Of a DNA stretch of 64,000 nucleotides, positions 24,071 to 32,743 are shown piece by piece. The stretch lies in contig NZ_CP096980.1 of assembly GCF_002006355.2 (NCBI RefSeq), forward strand, positions 620,001-684,000. Direction: 5' to 3'. Source of the stretch: Clostridium felsineum DSM 794 (GTDB taxonomy: Bacteria; Bacillota; Clostridia; Clostridiales; Clostridiaceae). Position numbers and translations under genes: made by a program. The first letter of the stretch is position 1, and each line of letters starts with the position of its first letter. The notes under the pieces were generated by a model. That model made no database searches. It was not told the origin of the DNA and was given only the letters and a program-made list of their open reading frames with translations.

Positions 24071-26500
24071 TTAATAACTAGTTGTAACGCTGCAATGAGG
24101 AACTGCTTTCTTAAATTCAGCTACAGAACCTGAATCAAGTACAGTATCATTAATAATGCTAAGCTCTGTTAGATTGGATAAACCATCTAAAGGAGCTACA
24201 GTAAGTATATTAGTACTATTTAAGCTAAGATTAGTTAATGTATTTAAATCCTTTAAAGGTGTTAAATCAGTTATACCAGTTGAGTCTAAGTTTACTGACA
24301 TTATCTTAGCTAAACCCTTAAGAGGACTTATATCACTTAGAGTTGTATTACCTGATAAATTTAAAAATCTTAAATTATCTAGCTTATTTATAGCAGTAAT
24401 ATCACTTATTGTATTTTTATCTAAGGAAAGGAATTGTAGATTATTTAAAGTGTTTAAAGCAGATATATCCGTTATTTTGTTATTTACTAAATTTAATGAT
24501 GATAAGCTAGTTAGTTTATTTAAAGACTCTAAATTACTAATTGCATTATTTGATAATGAAAGATTAGTTAAATTAGTTAAGTTATTTAAAGCAGATATAT
24601 CCGTTATTTTGTTATCATTCAAATATAAATAATTAAGTTTTGTTAAGCTTGAAAGAAAACTAATATCACTTATATTATTATTTAGTAAAGTAAGATTTTG
24701 TAGTGCTGTTAGTCCCTTTAATGAATCAAAATTAGTTGTTTTTGAGTCGTTTAAATCAAGTTCAGATAAATTGGTTAGATTTGATAAAGCACTAACATCA
24801 GTTATAGGATTACTATTTAATTTTAATGTATTTAAACTAGTCAAATTCTTTAAAGCACTGATATCGCTTACAGTATTATTTGATAAATTCAAATTTTGTA
24901 GTTTTATTAAATTTTCAATTCCATCTAGATAAGTTATATTTTTAGCTTCAAGGTCAAGATCCATTATTCCTGTAACATCATTTTTATATAAAGTACCAGT
25001 TGGTTTATTTACGCATTTTCTTACCTCTTTTTCTAAGTTTGCATCCTTAAAGGTTACTATGTTGGATGGATTTTCATTTACCGTTACTGAGCAGGTAGCA
25101 GTTTTATTACCATCTTGTGTAGTAGCAGTTATGTTTGCAGTACCTACAGCTAAAGCAGATATTCTACCAGTACTATCAACAGAGACCTTAGAAGGATCAG
25201 ATGAAGTCCAAGTTACATTTTTATTAGAAGCACTGTCAGGCTGGACATTTGCTGTTAATGAAGTAGTATCACCAGCATTTAAGGTAAGTGAATTTTTGTC
25301 TAAGGAAATAGAATCCACAGGTACAACTTTAACAAGTTTAATTCTTAAAGCCTCAATACGAAGAGCTCTGCCATCAGTACCAGCTTCTTCACCGTCTTTT
25401 ACCCAAGGTTGCCAACCAACATTCTGAACATGAGCTTGGTATTCTACAGAGTAACCAGGCATATTCATAAGTTTAATTTTAACAGCTTCAACGCGAAGAG
25501 CTTTTCCATCAGTACCTGATTCTTCTCCATTATAGACACAGTCTTGCCAACCAATATTTTGAACATGAGCTTGATAGCATATTTTTGCATCTTGAGGAGC
25601 GTTTAAAAGCTTAATTTTAAAAGCTTCAACACGAAGAGCTTGACCATCAGTACCAGCCTCTTCACCATCATTAACTGGAAGCTGCCAACCGATATTTTCT
25701 ACATGAGTTTGGTATTGTAATTTGGGATCTGCTTTGTTTACAGTTACAGCGCAGGAAGCAGACTTTTGGTTGTCATCTGAGGTTGCAGTAATACTAGCAG
25801 TACCTTCGGCTAAAGCAGCTATATTACCATTCTCATCAACGGAAACCTTAGAAGGATCAGATGAAGTCCAAATTACATTCTTATCAGTGGCATCAGTAGG
25901 AGATAATACAGTAGACAGGCTATCGGTTTCTCCAACTTTAAGGTTGGTTTGAGATTTATTTAAGGAAATAGAATCAAGGTGTACCCTTTTTACTATTTTA
26001 ACTCTAATAGCTTCAACACGAAGAGACTTACCAACAGTACCAGCTACAGCACCATCAGTTACCCAAGGTTGCCAACCTACATTTTGAACGTGTGCTTGAT
26101 ACATAACTGAATAATCGGGTGCATTTTGAAGTTTGATTTTGAAAGCTTCAATACGAAGAGCTTGACCATCAGTACCAGCTTCTTCTCCATCAGCAGCTGA
26201 AGCTTGCCAGCCAATATTTTGCACATGTGCCTGATAAGTTATTTTTGCTCCAGCCGGTGCATTAGTAAGATTAAGCTTCATAGCCTCAACACGAAGAGCC
26301 TTTCCGTCAGTACCAGCTTCTTCTCCATCTTTAGACCAAGGATTTTGCCAACCAATGTTTTGAACATGGGCATCGTAAGTTACACCAACAGTATTAGTAT
26401 CCGTAGTATCAGCTTTGTATGAATTTGTAGAAGTAAAAATAGAAAATGATACAAAGCATGCCAAAGTAGTGAATAAAAGTTTAGATTTTAATCTTCTCAA
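24071..26500 (-). CDS. Secreted ChW-LRR surface protein B (6 ChW, 2 Ig-like, about 12 LRR)
   Basis: 809 residues with the same order as protein A: signal peptide (about 1-30), ChW x3, Big_2, ChW x3, Big_2, LRR cap (FKDANLEKEVRKCVNKPTGT) and about 12 LRR units, ending with KAVPHCSVTTSY. It is closest to A: the signal peptides match over most positions and the upstream 85 bp are nearly identical, at an offset of exactly 4200 bp. The LRR sequences differ much more than the ChW part, as expected if ligand specificity lies there. Start is TTG at 26500 after a GGGGG site. Confidence 0.92.
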   Translation of the reverse strand: MRRLKSKLLFTTLACFVSFSIFTSTNSYKADTTDTNTVGVTYDAHVQNIGWQNPWSKDGEEAGTDGKALRVEAMKLNLTNAPAGAKITYQAHVQNIGWQASAADGEEAGTDGQALRIEAFKIKLQNAPDYSVMYQAHVQNVGWQPWVTDGAVAGTVGKSLRVEAIRVKIVKRVHLDSISLNKSQTNLKVGETDSLSTVLSPTDATDKNVIWTSSDPSKVSVDENGNIAALAEGTASITATSDDNQKSASCAVTVNKADPKLQYQTHVENIGWQLPVNDGEEAGTDGQALRVEAFKIKLLNAPQDAKICYQAHVQNIGWQDCVYNGEESGTDGKALRVEAVKIKLMNMPGYSVEYQAHVQNVGWQPWVKDGEEAGTDGRALRIEALRIKLVKVVPVDSISLDKNSLTLNAGDTTSLTANVQPDSASNKNVTWTSSDPSKVSVDSTGRISALAVGTANITATTQDGNKTATCSVTVNENPSNIVTFKDANLEKEVRKCVNKPTGTLYKNDVTGIMDLDLEAKNITYLDGIENLIKLQNLNLSNNTVSDISALKNLTSLNTLKLNSNPITDVSALSNLTNLSELDLNDSKTTNFDSLKGLTALQNLTLLNNNISDISFLSSLTKLNYLYLNDNKITDISALNNLTNLTNLSLSNNAISNLESLNKLTSLSSLNLVNNKITDISALNTLNNLQFLSLDKNTISDITAINKLDNLRFLNLSGNTTLSDISPLKGLAKIMSVNLDSTGITDLTPLKDLNTLTNLSLNSTNILTVAPLDGLSNLTELSIINDTVLDSGSVAEFKKAVPHCSVTTSY

Positions 26501-26561
26501 TTTACATAATCCCCCTATTAACCATATATTATATTACATTATATAATTATACTACATAATA

Positions 26562-26576
26562 TGTATTTTAAATACA
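26562..26576. promoter_or_regulatory. Perfect palindrome upstream of ChW gene B
   Basis: TGTATTTTAAATACA (7+1+7) at the position matching the imperfect palindrome of gene A. Possible shared operator. Confidence 0.45.
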
Positions 26577-26724
26577 AAAAATACATATTATATTATGATG
26601 GAATTTTATTAAACGTTATTTTTAATTTAGTAATTATAAATTTAGCTTTATGTAAAAAATAAAGGAAAATGAAAGTATACTATATTGGTATAAATTAATG
26701 CTTAAATTTAAAGCATAAGTTATT

Positions 26725-26753
26725 TTGCAAGTAGAGCATATAATTATTATAAT
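26725..26753 (+). promoter_or_regulatory. nrdAB promoter
   Basis: TTGCAA (26725-26730), a 17-bp spacer, TATAAT (26748-26753). The transcription start is expected near 26760. Confidence 0.7.
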
Positions 26754-26758
26754 ATACA

Positions 26759-26774
26759 AAGCGATATATTGTGG
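26759..26774 (+). promoter_or_regulatory. NrdR-like box 1
   Basis: AAGCGATATATTGTGG matches the NrdR consensus acaCwAtATaTwGtgt at 12 of 16 positions and covers the expected transcription start. Confidence 0.6.
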
Positions 26775-26799
26775 TCGGGACAAGAAAAATAAGATATTT

Positions 26800-26815
26800 A
26801 TACTACATATTGTGG
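26800..26815 (+). promoter_or_regulatory. NrdR-like box 2
   Basis: ATACTACATATTGTGG matches the NrdR consensus at 13 of 16 positions. It lies 41 bp (four helical turns) from box 1 and touches the nrdA ribosome site. Confidence 0.6.
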
Positions 26816-26827
26816 AGGCGTAATCAT

Positions 26828-29056
26828 ATGGTTGATTTTAAAAAATTGTGCAAGGAAGCTTTAAAGGCTATTAAGGATGATGAAAATATATATAATGAAG
26901 AAAGACTTATGGGAGTACTTAAACATATAGTTCGTGATGACATGAAAGAAGAAGAACAGATTAAATCTGTGATTCAAGTATGTTTAGAATTAACTAAAGT
27001 TGATGAACCAAAATGGCTTGAAGGTGCAGCTAGACTTTATGTCATGAATTTATATAACCAAGTTAAAAAAAATAGAGGTATATCTAAAGAAGATCCTTAT
27101 GAGAACTTTTATGCTTTTATTACAGAACTAACTAATGAAGGTCTTTATGGGGAGTACATATTGGAAAATTACTCTAGAGAAGACATACATGAACTTGAGA
27201 AATTTATTAAAAGAGATAGGGATTTTTTATTTACATATAGTGGAATAAAGCTTCTTTCTGAAAGATATTTGATACAAAATTTTGAGAGAAAGGTACTTGA
27301 ACTTCCACAGCAAATGTTTATGGGAATAGCTATGCATCTTGCCATTCCTGAGAAAAAAGAAGAAAGAGTTTACTTTGCAAAAAGATTTTATGATGTTTTA
27401 AGTTCTCTTAAGGCTACTATGGCTACACCAACTATGTCCAATGCAAGAAAACCGTTTTACCAATTAAGTTCTTGTTTTATAGATACTGTTCATGATAGCC
27501 TAAAGGGAATATATAAATCACTTGATAACTTTGCCAATGTTTCTAAATTCGGTGGTGGAATGGGAGTGTATTTTGGAAAGGTAAGGTCTATGGGAGCTTC
27601 AATAAGGGGATTTAAAGGAGCATCAGGAGGAGTTGTACCTTGGGTTAAGCTTTTCAATGATACAGCAATAGCAGTAGATCAGCTTGGAGTTAGAAATGGA
27701 AGTGTGGCAGTTTGGTTAGACGCGTGGCACAAAGATTTACCTGAATTTATGCAGCTTAGAACCAACAATGGAGATGATAGAAAAAAGGCGCATGATGTAT
27801 TTCCAGGAATATGTTACCCAGATCTTTTTTGGAGACTTGCTGAGGAAAATATAGATGCAAATTGGTACATGATGTGTCCTCATGAAATAAATTTAGTTAA
27901 AGGATATAATTTAGAAGACTTTTATGGACAAGAATGGGAAAGAAGATATTTCGATTGTGTTGAAGATGATAGAATACAAAAAAGAGTAATGTCAGTTAAA
28001 GATATGGTAAGACTTATTATAAAAAGTGCAGCTGAAACAGGAACACCATTTGCATTTTATAGAGATGCTGCAAATAAGATGAATCCTAATAAGCACAAAG
28101 GAATGATATATTCTTCAAATTTATGTACAGAGATAATGCAGAATATGAGTCCTATGGAAATATTAGAGGACGAAATTGTAGATGAAAATGGAGATAAAAT
28201 AATAGTACAAAAGATTAAATCAGGGGATTTTGTAGTATGTAATCTTTCTTCAATTGTCCTTGGTAATGTAGATGTAAATAACGATGAGGAGCTTCAATAC
28301 GTGGTAGAAACTCAAATAAGGGCTATGGATAATGTAATTGACCTTAATTATTATTCAGTACCTTTTGCAGAGGTTACAAATAAAAAATATAGAGGAATAG
28401 GACTCGGAACAAGCGGATATCATCACATGCTTACTAATAACAAAGTAGCCTTTACCAGTGAAGAACATTTTGATTTTGCAGATAGGATTTATGAAAAAAT
28501 CAATTATTACGCTATAAAGGCATCTACTAATATTGCAAGAGAAAAAGGTAGATACGATTATTTTGAAGGTTCTGACTGGGAAAATGGAGATTATTTTAAG
28601 CTAAGGGGTTATGCTTCTAATGAGTGGAAGGAATTAAAAGAAGAAGTTAAAAAATACGGAATGAGAAATGGTTATATTATGGCAGTTGCCCCTAATGGAT
28701 CTACAGCTACTATTGCAGGAACCTCGGAAGGAATAGATCCAGTTATGTCTAGATTTTGGATGGAAGAGAAGAAGGGTAGTATAACGCCAAAGATAGCACC
28801 AAATCTTTCTAAAGAGAATTTTTGGTTTTATAATTCAGCTTACAATATAGAACAAAAGCTTTGCATTAAGATAAATGGTATAAGACAAAGACATATAGAT
28901 CAATCACAATCCTTTAACCTTTACATAACTACAGATTATACTATGAGACAAATTATGAACTTGTATATAGAAGCATATAAGGCTGGTGTTAAGAGCATAT
29001 ATTATGTTAGGTCAAAATCTTTAACAGTTGATGATTGTGATAGCTGTTCGGCATAG
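26828..29056 (+). CDS. nrdA: Class I ribonucleotide reductase, alpha subunit
   Basis: 742 residues. It reduces ribonucleoside diphosphates to deoxy forms using a thiyl radical made through NrdB. Conserved blocks are TPTMSNARKP, SSCFIDTV (redox Cys), FGGGMGVYFGKVR, SNLCTEIMQN, VVCNLSSIVLGN and APNGSTATIAGTSEG. The C-terminal tail DDCDSCSA holds the mobile CxxC pair re-reduced by thioredoxin or glutaredoxin. There is no N-terminal ATP-cone, so dATP overall inhibition through a cone on NrdA is not expected. The ATG at 26828 has GGAGG 9 nt upstream. An in-frame ATG at 26771 lies between the two NrdR-like boxes and lacks a ribosome site. Confidence 0.93.
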   Translation: MVDFKKLCKEALKAIKDDENIYNEERLMGVLKHIVRDDMKEEEQIKSVIQVCLELTKVDEPKWLEGAARLYVMNLYNQVKKNRGISKEDPYENFYAFITELTNEGLYGEYILENYSREDIHELEKFIKRDRDFLFTYSGIKLLSERYLIQNFERKVLELPQQMFMGIAMHLAIPEKKEERVYFAKRFYDVLSSLKATMATPTMSNARKPFYQLSSCFIDTVHDSLKGIYKSLDNFANVSKFGGGMGVYFGKVRSMGASIRGFKGASGGVVPWVKLFNDTAIAVDQLGVRNGSVAVWLDAWHKDLPEFMQLRTNNGDDRKKAHDVFPGICYPDLFWRLAEENIDANWYMMCPHEINLVKGYNLEDFYGQEWERRYFDCVEDDRIQKRVMSVKDMVRLIIKSAAETGTPFAFYRDAANKMNPNKHKGMIYSSNLCTEIMQNMSPMEILEDEIVDENGDKIIVQKIKSGDFVVCNLSSIVLGNVDVNNDEELQYVVETQIRAMDNVIDLNYYSVPFAEVTNKKYRGIGLGTSGYHHMLTNNKVAFTSEEHFDFADRIYEKINYYAIKASTNIAREKGRYDYFEGSDWENGDYFKLRGYASNEWKELKEEVKKYGMRNGYIMAVAPNGSTATIAGTSEGIDPVMSRFWMEEKKGSITPKIAPNLSKENFWFYNSAYNIEQKLCIKINGIRQRHIDQSQSFNLYITTDYTMRQIMNLYIEAYKAGVKSIYYVRSKSLTVDDCDSCSA

Positions 29057-29077
29057 AAAATAAGGAGGAGTTTTAAG

Positions 29078-30112
29078 GTGGCAATAAATAGAAGACCTTT
29101 ATTCAATGAGTATGGAGATACAGAGACCAGTAAAAAAAGAATAGTGAATGGTAATACAACAAATTTAAATGATTTTAACAACATGAAATATACCTGGGTT
29201 TCGGATTGGTATAGGCAGGGTATGAACAATTTTTGGATACCAGAAGAAATAAATCTTTCACAGGATTTAAAGGATTATTCAAAGCTTACAGATAGTGAAA
29301 GAGAAGCTTACGATAAAATACTTTCTTTTTTAATATTTTTAGATTCTGTACAAACAGCTAATTTAGGAAATATAAATGATTATATAACTGCAAGTGAAGT
29401 GAATTTATGTCTTACAATCCAGGCTTTTCAAGAAGCGGTACATTCACAAAGCTATAGTTATATGCTAGATACGATATGTTCTCCTGAAAAAAGAAATGAG
29501 ATATTATTTCAATGGAAGGAAGATGAAGTGCTTCTTTCAAGAAATAAATTCATAGGGGATATATATAACAAATTTGTTGAAAATCCTAATGAAGAAAATT
29601 TTTTAAAGGCTATAATGGGTAACTATGTACTTGAAGGGATTTATTTTTATTCTGGTTTTATGTTCTTTTATAATTTAGAGAGAAATGGAAAAATGCCGGG
29701 TTCAGCCCAAGAGATAAGATACATTAACAGGGACGAAAATACTCATTTGTGGCTTTTTAGAAATATAATAAAGGAACTTCAAAGGGAAGAACCAGAGATG
29801 TTCACAGAAGCTATTAAAAAAGAACTCAGTGATATGATTAAGATAGGTGTAGAAAATGAAATAACCTGGGGACATTATGTAATAGGTGATAATGTTCAGG
29901 GAATAAATAAAAGCTTAATTGAGGATTACATAAAATATTTGGGAAATAAAAGGCTTGAGGCAATTGGCTTTGAACCAATATACAAAGGCTATGATAAAAA
30001 TCCAGCCTCTTGGGTTGATATTTATGCTGATGCAAACTCAGTTAAAACAGACTTTTTTGAAGCTAAATCAACAGCTTATGCAAAAGCTAGCACTTTAGTA
30101 GATGATTTGTAA
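29078..30112 (+). CDS. nrdB: Class I ribonucleotide reductase, beta subunit
   Basis: 344 residues, the ferritin-like radical-generating partner of NrdA. Metal ligands are visible as Asp89 (FLDSVQ), Glu119 and His122 (FQEAVHSQ), a Glu in VLEGIYFYSG, and a Glu and His in RDENTHLW. The radical tyrosine is Tyr126, four residues after His122 as in E. coli NrdB. The start is GTG, with AGGAGG 9 nt upstream. The gap to nrdA is 21 nt, so the two form one operon. No nrdI or nrdH is adjacent. Confidence 0.93.
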   Translation: MAINRRPLFNEYGDTETSKKRIVNGNTTNLNDFNNMKYTWVSDWYRQGMNNFWIPEEINLSQDLKDYSKLTDSEREAYDKILSFLIFLDSVQTANLGNINDYITASEVNLCLTIQAFQEAVHSQSYSYMLDTICSPEKRNEILFQWKEDEVLLSRNKFIGDIYNKFVENPNEENFLKAIMGNYVLEGIYFYSGFMFFYNLERNGKMPGSAQEIRYINRDENTHLWLFRNIIKELQREEPEMFTEAIKKELSDMIKIGVENEITWGHYVIGDNVQGINKSLIEDYIKYLGNKRLEAIGFEPIYKGYDKNPASWVDIYADANSVKTDFFEAKSTAYAKASTLVDDL

Positions 30113-30143
30113 TAAAAAGCCAGTGAATTTTCACTGGCTTTAA
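30113..30143. terminator. Bidirectional terminator between nrdB and ChW gene C
   Basis: Perfect stem AAAGCCAGTGAA / TTCACTGGCTTT (30116-30141). Confidence 0.8.
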
Positions 30144-30146
30144 TCA

Positions 30147-32579
30147 TTAAAATCCGTAATTAATAGTGCATTTAGGTAAAGCTGCTTTTAAAGCATTTAA
30201 GTCCGATTTACTTATATCAATAAAGATAAATAGAGTTTGTAAATTAGTCATGCTTTTTAAAGGTGTAATATCACTAATTGGATTATCTGAAACATCTAGG
30301 CAAACTAAATTAATTAAATTAGTAGCAGGACTAATATCCTTAATTTGGTTATGGGATACAGATAAAGTTTTCAGATTAGTTAAACCTTTAATAGAGCTGA
30401 TATCACTAATATTATTTGACATCAAATCCAAATCATTAAGGTTAGTTAAATTTTGTATAGGACTAATATCACTAATTTGATTATCGTTAATATTTAAAGA
30501 TTTAAGATTAATCAGGTTTTTTATAAAGTATAGATCTGTTATTTTATTATTACTAAGATAAAGTGATTGTAAATTTTTTGAGTTTATTAAAGGTGCAGTA
30601 TCAGAAAAATTACAATACTCTAAATTAAGTCTAGATAAATTAGGTAAACTTGCTAAAGTATTAAAATTACTAATATTGTTATTGTAAGCTAAGTCCAGTG
30701 ATTGTAAATTCTTTAATTCAGATAAAGCCGTTATGTTTGAAAGTCCGCATTTATTCATGCTTAAAGATTGTAAATTTGTTAAGTTCCTAATAGGACTAAT
30801 GTCTTTAATATTACAATCATCTAATAGTAGACTAGTTAAAGAAGTTAAATCCTTAATAGGAGAAATATCAGTAATTGGAGTATTGCGTAAATCTAAGGTT
30901 TTTAAGTTTTTTAAATCTTTTATAGCACTAATATCAGTTAACTGGTTATTGGCAAGACTTAATTCTTGAAGGTTTGTAAGATACTGAATTCCGTCTAAAG
31001 AAGCCATATTAGTATAACGTGCTATAGCACCACCTGAAGCGTTAAGGGAAGTTATATTTGCAACTTCAGCGGAATATATAGGACCACTAGGTTTTTTTAA
31101 TGCATCTCTTACTGCCGTTTCTAGGCAAGGATCTTTAAAAGTAACAACAGATTTATCATTTACATTTACAGTACAAGAAGCTGCCTTATTTCCATCAACA
31201 GATGTAGCAGTAATAGTAGAAGTACCAGCTTTATTGGCAGTTATTTTTCCATTAGCATCAACAGAAACTATGCTAGAATCTGAAGAAGCCCAAGAAACAG
31301 CTTTATTAGGAACACTACTTGGATTAACAGTAGCTGATAATGTATCAGAATCACCTATGTTTAATGTATCTGTAGTTTTATTTAAAGAAACTGAATCTAC
31401 AGCTGCAGGTTTAATAAGTTTAATTTTTATAGCTTCTATTCTAAGATTTTGACCATCGGTACCAGCTTCTGCGCCATCAGAAACCCAATTTTGCCAGCCC
31501 AAATTTTGAATATATGCTTGATACTGAATAGAATAGCCTGGCATATTTTGAAGTTTGATTTTAAGAGCTTCAACCCGAAGAGCTTTACCATCAGTACCAG
31601 CTTCATTACCGTTTTCTACCCAATTTTGCCAACCAATATTTTGAACGTGTGTTTGATATACTATTTTAGCATCTGCTGGTGCATTGACAAGATTTATTTT
31701 TAGTGCTTCAACTCTAAGAGACTTACCCTCGGTACCAGCCTCTATTCCATCACTAACTGGAGCTTGCCAACCAATATTTTCAACATGTGTTTGATATTGT
31801 ACACCAGGAGAAACCTCGCCTACAGTAACAAAACAAGAAGCTGTTCTTTGACCATCATTTGATGTAGCAGTTATACTTGCAGTACCATTAGCTAGTGCTT
31901 TAATATTTCCGCTATTATCTACAGAAACTATATTAGAATTGGAAGAAGTCCAAGTCAAATCCTTGTTTGTTGTATTATCTGGATTGAAGGACGCTTTTAA
32001 AGTATCAGTATCTCCAACTTTTAAAGTGTCTGTAGTTTTGTTAAGAGAAATAGAATCAGGATGAACCTTTTTTACTAATTTGATTCTGATAGCCTCAACA
32101 CGAAGGCCTTTTCCATTAGTACCAGCTTCAGCACCATCGGAAACCCAATCCTGCCAACCAACATTTTCAACATGAGCTTGATATTGAATAGAATAATCAG
32201 GCATATTTTCAAGTTTGATTTTAATGGCTTCAACGCGAAGAGCCTTACCATCAGTACCAGCCTCTATACCATCAGAAACCCAATTTTGCCAACCAACATT
32301 CTGTACGTGAGTTTGATAGCTTATTTTAGCACCAGCTGGAGCGTTTACAAGTTTGATTTTAAGAGCTTCAACACGAAGAGCTTGACCATCAGTACCAGCT
32401 TCAGAGCCATCTTTAGCCCAAGGATTTTGCCATCCAATATTTTGTACATGAGCATCATAGGTTACACCTACACTTGTGTCATTAGTATCTGCCTTAACTG
32501 TATTTGCATTATTTAGAGCAGAAACGGATGCTAGACATACAAATGCAGCAATAAGGCATTTTAGCTTAAATTTCTTCAA
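30147..32579 (-). CDS. Secreted ChW-LRR surface protein C (6 ChW, 2 Ig-like, about 12 LRR)
   Basis: 810 residues: signal peptide (1-31, ending NTVKADT), ChW x3 (38-175), Big_2, ChW x3, Big_2, then a cap (FKDPCLETAVRDALKKPSG) and about 12 LRR units. Several LRR positions that are usually Asn carry Cys (DDCNIKD, NKCGLSN, EYCNFSD), which is not seen in A or B. One ChW unit is variant (YQAYIQNLGWQ). Its promoter segment resembles that of gene D, including a CCAT ... ATGG motif before GTATAAT. Start is TTG at 32579 after AGGGGGAA. Confidence 0.92.
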   Translation of the reverse strand: MKKFKLKCLIAAFVCLASVSALNNANTVKADTNDTSVGVTYDAHVQNIGWQNPWAKDGSEAGTDGQALRVEALKIKLVNAPAGAKISYQTHVQNVGWQNWVSDGIEAGTDGKALRVEAIKIKLENMPDYSIQYQAHVENVGWQDWVSDGAEAGTNGKGLRVEAIRIKLVKKVHPDSISLNKTTDTLKVGDTDTLKASFNPDNTTNKDLTWTSSNSNIVSVDNSGNIKALANGTASITATSNDGQRTASCFVTVGEVSPGVQYQTHVENIGWQAPVSDGIEAGTEGKSLRVEALKINLVNAPADAKIVYQTHVQNIGWQNWVENGNEAGTDGKALRVEALKIKLQNMPGYSIQYQAYIQNLGWQNWVSDGAEAGTDGQNLRIEAIKIKLIKPAAVDSVSLNKTTDTLNIGDSDTLSATVNPSSVPNKAVSWASSDSSIVSVDANGKITANKAGTSTITATSVDGNKAASCTVNVNDKSVVTFKDPCLETAVRDALKKPSGPIYSAEVANITSLNASGGAIARYTNMASLDGIQYLTNLQELSLANNQLTDISAIKDLKNLKTLDLRNTPITDISPIKDLTSLTSLLLDDCNIKDISPIRNLTNLQSLSMNKCGLSNITALSELKNLQSLDLAYNNNISNFNTLASLPNLSRLNLEYCNFSDTAPLINSKNLQSLYLSNNKITDLYFIKNLINLKSLNINDNQISDISPIQNLTNLNDLDLMSNNISDISSIKGLTNLKTLSVSHNQIKDISPATNLINLVCLDVSDNPISDITPLKSMTNLQTLFIFIDISKSDLNALKAALPKCTINYGF

Positions 32580-32680
32580 TTTTATTTTTCCCCCTTAAAT
32601 ATTAAATTTCACTAATATTATACCATGAGAATGGGAAAATTTGATTATATTTTTTATTTAGATTAAACAAATAAATAAAA

Positions 32681-32725
32681 AAGAGTATTATTTATGATTA
32701 AAATATAATCATAAATAATACTCTT
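32681..32725 (-). terminator. Terminator of ChW gene D
   Basis: A 20-bp perfect stem (32681-32700 with 32706-32725), followed on the minus strand by a T run. One of the longest hairpins in the window. Confidence 0.85.
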
Positions 32726-32743
32726 TGTGATGAATTTCAATGT

